A stretch of DNA of 64,000 bases, taken from the NCBI RefSeq assembly GCF_023516495.1, contig NZ_JAMGBC010000001.1, positions 1,240,001-1,304,000 of the forward strand. Reading direction: 5' to 3'. Below the pieces are notes generated by a model. The model worked only from the letters and a program-made list of their open reading frames with translations, was not told the origin of the DNA and ran no database searches. The first letter of the stretch is position 1; every line of letters starts with the position of its first letter. This DNA comes from Sphingomonas anseongensis (GTDB lineage: Bacteria > Pseudomonadota > Alphaproteobacteria > Sphingomonadales > Sphingomonadaceae). This document shows, piece by piece, positions 61,148 to 64,000 of the stretch. A program made the position numbers and the translations under genes.

Positions 61148-61918
61148 TTATCCGCCCATCGCCGCCTTGATCTTGGACTCGAGCGCAGGCCACACCTGCG
61201 CCTCCGTCACCGGCCCAAGCTCAACCAGCTTGCCGTTAATGATGAAGGTCGGGGTGCCCGGGAAGTCCGGATATTTGGCGGTTACGTCGCTATCCATCTG
61301 GACCAGCTGGTTGATCGACGCCTGGTTGGTCAGGCAGGCCGTGCTTTTGGCCGTCGGCACTCCGCGCATCGCCGCCCATTTCTGAAGGTCGGCGACCTTC
61401 GCAATTTCGAGGAACTGCTTGTCCGGCCCAAGGCTCTGGAGCGCCTCGAGCTGCGCGGGCGGTGCAGCCTGGATCTTGGCGACCCAGTTGGGCTGGTCCT
61501 TGTACAGCGCGCGGGCGAGCGGGAAGAAGCTCTTGGCGCCGTTGCACCGGGCGATCAGCGAGGCCGCGATGTCGAACGGATCGCGGACGTAATTGCGGAA
61601 TTCGTAGCTGATCTTGCCCGGCTTCACATATTTCTCGGTGAGCGGAGTGACCCCGTTCTCGTCGAACGACCGGCAGTGCGGGCAGGTCATCGATCCGTAC
61701 TCGATCAGGTGGATCTTCGCGTTGGGATTGCCCATCCGGTAGCCGCCGGCGCTGGTGGCAGTGACGATGCTGCTCCAGTCGCCGTTGGCGGGCGGCTTTA
61801 CCGCGATCGGCTTGCCGGAATCCTCGACTGAAGCGGCGGCGTCGTTACCCTTTTCGGCGTTGCAGGCTCCGCTCGCGAGGACGGCGGTTATCGCCAGAAG
61901 CAAATGGCTCGGTTTCAT
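61148..61918 (-). CDS. DsbA-like thioredoxin-domain lipoprotein
   Basis: Protein of 256 aa with a lipoprotein-type signal (MKPSHLLLAITAVLASGACN) and a DsbA/DsbG-like thioredoxin fold: active site CPHC in LIEYGSMTCPHCRSF, a helical insertion, and the cis-Pro region PGTPTFIINGKL. It is predicted to act as a periplasmic thiol oxidase or isomerase. The start codon directly follows the dciA-like stop (TAA-ATG), and smc follows after 24 bases, a conserved arrangement in this lineage. Confidence 0.9.
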   Translation of the reverse strand: MKPSHLLLAITAVLASGACNAEKGNDAAASVEDSGKPIAVKPPANGDWSSIVTATSAGGYRMGNPNAKIHLIEYGSMTCPHCRSFDENGVTPLTEKYVKPGKISYEFRNYVRDPFDIAASLIARCNGAKSFFPLARALYKDQPNWVAKIQAAPPAQLEALQSLGPDKQFLEIAKVADLQKWAAMRGVPTAKSTACLTNQASINQLVQMDSDVTAKYPDFPGTPTFIINGKLVELGPVTEAQVWPALESKIKAAMGG

Positions 61919-62476
61919 TTACTGGTTCACTCCAGTTGTTGGAATCCTGTCGGGTTTTGGGGAATCGACCTCCGGAGGCCCATCGCTTGCCTCGATGCGG
62001 GCCGCAAGGGCTTCCAGGCACGCACGAAGCTCGGGATCGACGATTTCGCGCAAGCCCTCTCCTAGTTCCTTCGGCACCGGCGCAAGCTGCGGCCGCTTCG
62101 GCGACTCTTCGCGCGCCATTGGCGTGCCCTGCCTGAACGAGAGCTTTGCAACGGCGGCATAGCCGAAAAATCTGTTCACCCGCTCGACGATCACCGGAGC
62201 GAGATGCTGCATCAGCGGGGCGTGCGCCCCCTGGACGACGATGCTCAATACTCCGCCATATCTCTTGCCGGTGGGAAAGCGGATGGATTCGGGCGAGGAG
62301 ACCTTGGCGTAGCGCTCGCCGACGATCTCGGTCCAGCGGCTGACGACGGAGCCCTGGATGAAGCCGAAGCGGCGGAACGCGACTCCGCCGGCATTGCCGA
62401 TCAGCTCGCCGGCGGCGCGCGCACGGCCATGGCGCGGCGCGTCATTGTCGCTGCTTTTTCCCACCCTCTTCGCCAT
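61919..62476 (-). CDS. dciA: DUF721/DciA family protein
   Basis: Protein of 185 aa matching DUF721: RWTEIVGERYAKVSSPESIR and LSIVVQGAHAPLMQHLAPVI are the conserved segments, followed by a Pro-rich disordered tail. DciA proteins load the replicative helicase DnaB in bacteria without DnaC, so this is its likely role. ATG 62476 (MAKRVGKSS) was chosen; in-frame ATGs further upstream would run towards the divergent mutY start at 62504. The two genes leave only 27 bases between starts. Confidence 0.85.
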   Translation of the reverse strand: MAKRVGKSSDNDAPRHGRARAAGELIGNAGGVAFRRFGFIQGSVVSRWTEIVGERYAKVSSPESIRFPTGKRYGGVLSIVVQGAHAPLMQHLAPVIVERVNRFFGYAAVAKLSFRQGTPMAREESPKRPQLAPVPKELGEGLREIVDPELRACLEALAARIEASDGPPEVDSPKPDRIPTTGVNQ

Positions 62477-62503
62477 TTGCGCCGAGCATGCCATAGGCAG
62501 CGC

Positions 62504-63502
62504 ATGCGTGCCAATGTCGCCGGGCGGCTGCTCCAACATTATGTGGATAAGTCGAGGTCGCTTCCGTGGCGCTCGCCGCCGGGATCGCCGGCTCCCGATC
62601 CATACCGGGTGTGGCTAAGCGAAGTGATGCTCCAGCAGACGACGGTGGCGGCCGTCGCTCCCCGGTTCGAGCGATTCATCGCCCGCTGGCCGACGGTGCA
62701 AGCGCTCGCCGCCGCTCCGGACGAAGACGTTCTCGGCGAGTGGGCGGGCCTCGGCTATTATGCCCGGGCCAGGAACCTGATCGCCTGCGGCCGTGAAGTG
62801 GCGGAGCGCGGCGGGTTCCCCGACACCGAAGCGGAGCTGAGGAAGCTGCCAGGCGTGGGCGACTATACCGCAGCCGCCATCGCTGCGATCGCGTTTGGCC
62901 GGCGCGCGGTCGTCATAGATTCGAACGTCGAGCGGGTCGCCGCGCGGCTGCAGGGGCTCGCCAACCCGACGAAATCGCAGCTTCGCGAGGCCGTGGAGGC
63001 CATAACTCCGGACGAACGCTCCGGCGACTTTGCCCAGGCGATGATGGACCTGGGCGCTACAATCTGCAGGCCGCGATCGCCTCTTTGCGCCGACTGCCCG
63101 CTTCGGAGCGACTGCGCGGCCTTTGCAAGCGGCAGCCCCGAGCTGTTTCCCAAGCCGAAGGCGAAGCGCCGCAAGCCCGTCCGATACGGCATCGCCCGGT
63201 GGATAGAGCGCGACGGAACCATCTGGCTGGTAAGGAGACCGAGCCGCGGGTTGCTCGGTGGGATGGCGGCGCTTCCCGGCCCGGACTGGACCGACGAGAA
63301 GCCTGAGCCGCGAGAAGTCCTCGCACAGGTCCGCCATGTCTTCACCCATTTCGCGCTGGAGCTCTCGATCGTCCGGTCGGATGAAGCGCCCGGGGACGGC
63401 TGGTGGCAGCCGATCCGTTCGCTGGATCAAGCCGGCCTTCCAACGCTCTATCGCCGAGCCGTCGACGCAGTGCTGTCTTCGGGAGTGAAGATTGCCGCCT
63501 GA
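62504..63502 (+). CDS. mutY: A/G-specific adenine glycosylase MutY
   Basis: MutY (332 aa) removes adenine mispaired with 8-oxoguanine. Features are LPWRSPPGSPAPDPYRVWLSEVMLQQTT at the N-terminus (read in two parts: LPWR, then YRVWLSEVMLQQTT), the helix-hairpin-helix LPGVGDYTAAAI with catalytic Asp in AVVIDSNVERV, the 4Fe-4S Cys cluster CRPRSPLCADCPLRSDC, and a C-terminal NUDIX-like recognition domain (LLGGMAALPG; HVFTHFALEL). ATG 62504 gives a normal N-terminus. It overlaps nudC by 11 bases. Confidence 0.95.
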   Translation: MRANVAGRLLQHYVDKSRSLPWRSPPGSPAPDPYRVWLSEVMLQQTTVAAVAPRFERFIARWPTVQALAAAPDEDVLGEWAGLGYYARARNLIACGREVAERGGFPDTEAELRKLPGVGDYTAAAIAAIAFGRRAVVIDSNVERVAARLQGLANPTKSQLREAVEAITPDERSGDFAQAMMDLGATICRPRSPLCADCPLRSDCAAFASGSPELFPKPKAKRRKPVRYGIARWIERDGTIWLVRRPSRGLLGGMAALPGPDWTDEKPEPREVLAQVRHVFTHFALELSIVRSDEAPGDGWWQPIRSLDQAGLPTLYRRAVDAVLSSGVKIAA

Positions 63503-64000
63503 GCCTTTTTTCGCAGGACCGGGACTGGATCGGGCGGATTCGCTTCGCGCCGATCCGGACAAGATTCGCGGTCTCGCGGCGAGGGACGACGCGCGCGAGC
63601 TCGTTTGGGAGGGTGGGCTTCCGGCGATCGGAAGCTCGGGGAAGCTGCAATGGCGCCCAGCGAGCGGCCCGGCGCTGTTCCTCGGAATCGATCGGGCCGG
63701 CACGCCGAGTTTCTGCGGGCTCCAAGCGGACGTTGCGGGCGGACCGGCGGTCTTTTCGCTACTTGGGAGCCTCGACGCTGAGGACGCGCCTCTTTTCGCC
63801 ACCGCGCTGAGCCTCGCCCGCTGGCACTCTCGACACCGGTTCTGCGCCAATTGCGGGGCGTCGACCGAAATCGTACGCGGCGGCTGGTCGAGGCGGTGCC
63901 ACGCTTGCTCGGCCGAGCATTTCCCCCGCGTCGACCCCGTCGTCATCATGCTCGCCGAACATGACGGCAAGCTGCTGCTCGGCCGCCAGTATCATTATCC
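63492..64000 (+). CDS. nudC: NAD(H) pyrophosphatase/RNA decapping hydrolase NudC (truncated by window end)
   Basis: The first ~169 residues of a NudC-type NUDIX hydrolase, which splits NADH and removes NAD caps from RNA. Visible parts are the N-terminal domain (ELVWEGGLPAIG; FLGIDRAGTPSFCG), the linking helix ALSLARWHSRHRFCANCG, the four-Cys zinc ribbon (CANC and CHAC) and the start of the NUDIX domain, FPRVDPVVIMLAEHDGKLLL. The NUDIX box lies beyond the window. The start is TTG 63492, with GGGAG six bases upstream, inside the mutY 3' end. Confidence 0.88.
   Translation, partial: MPPEPFFAGPGLDRADSLRADPDKIRGLAARDDARELVWEGGLPAIGSSGKLQWRPASGPALFLGIDRAGTPSFCGLQADVAGGPAVFSLLGSLDAEDAPLFATALSLARWHSRHRFCANCGASTEIVRGGWSRRCHACSAEHFPRVDPVVIMLAEHDGKLLLGRQYHY

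Overview
The window is 64 kb of GC-rich DNA from an alphaproteobacterium. The order rimP-nusA-ylxR-infB-rbfA-truB-rpsO-pnp, the dciA-dsbA-smc block beside mutY, an FzlA-type GST, PrsK/PrsR regulators and EcfG-type stress promoters (GGAAC-N17-CGTT) point to the Sphingomonadales (Sphingomonas or a near relative). This placement is inferred from gene content, not from a database search.

Layout. 0.1-1.6 kb: a type III polyketide synthase with an ICMT-like methyltransferase. 1.8-14.3 kb: the translation and RNA-decay superoperon, interrupted by a GNAT enzyme, a sulfotransferase and an opposed methyltransferase/P-loop fusion; it closes with a strong terminator after pnp. 14.3-19.0 kb: a KaiC-like ATPase translationally coupled to a hybrid histidine kinase, NnrS, and tRNA-Ala(CGC). 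19.2-26.4 kb: a stress-promoter-driven low-complexity DUF2171 protein, then redox enzymes, peptidases and a ketone-body dehydrogenase. 26.5-32.2 kb: prsK-prsR, uppP and an NDUFA9-like protein. 46.4-64 kb: ordinary chromosome with an SLC13 permease, gamma carbonic anhydrase, FzlA-like GST, peptide transporter, a PPOX stress protein, a large CocE-type hydrolase, UdgX, a TonB receptor, smc, dsbA-like, dciA, mutY and a truncated nudC.

Between 32.3 and 46.4 kb lies a genomic island inserted at the 3' end of tRNA-Leu(CAG). The tRNA end (CGAGTCCTCTCCTGG...) recurs at 46387-46408 with one base missing. A tyrosine integrase starts just inside the left end, and a GGGGGCC-containing motif occurs inside both ends. 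The island carries a small PD-(D/E)XK-like protein, an AlpA-like regulator, a DUF3631 ATPase, an HGG-motif protein and a DnaQ-like exonuclease. After an 855-bp gene-free stretch rich in long hairpins comes a compact six-gene operon (38084-46182).

That operon is the most interesting element. In order it encodes a GNAT-ABC ATPase fusion, a HerA-type ATPase, a protein with a likely winged-helix segment, a RelE-like/phospholipase-D-like nuclease fusion, an Orc1/Cdc6-like AAA+ ATPase and an unrecognised 521-aa protein. The first five genes overlap one another, which implies a co-translated multi-protein machine. I cannot match the set to a named defence system, and I propose it as a candidate new anti-phage or anti-plasmid system.

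Other items worth attention are perfect EcfG-type promoters before the DUF2171 and PPOX genes, five convergent gene pairs that share a 4-bp palindromic stop (four CTAG, one TTAA), a UdgX uracil-DNA glycosylase with the KRRIH loop, and a KaiC/histidine-kinase pair joined by a TTGA overlap.
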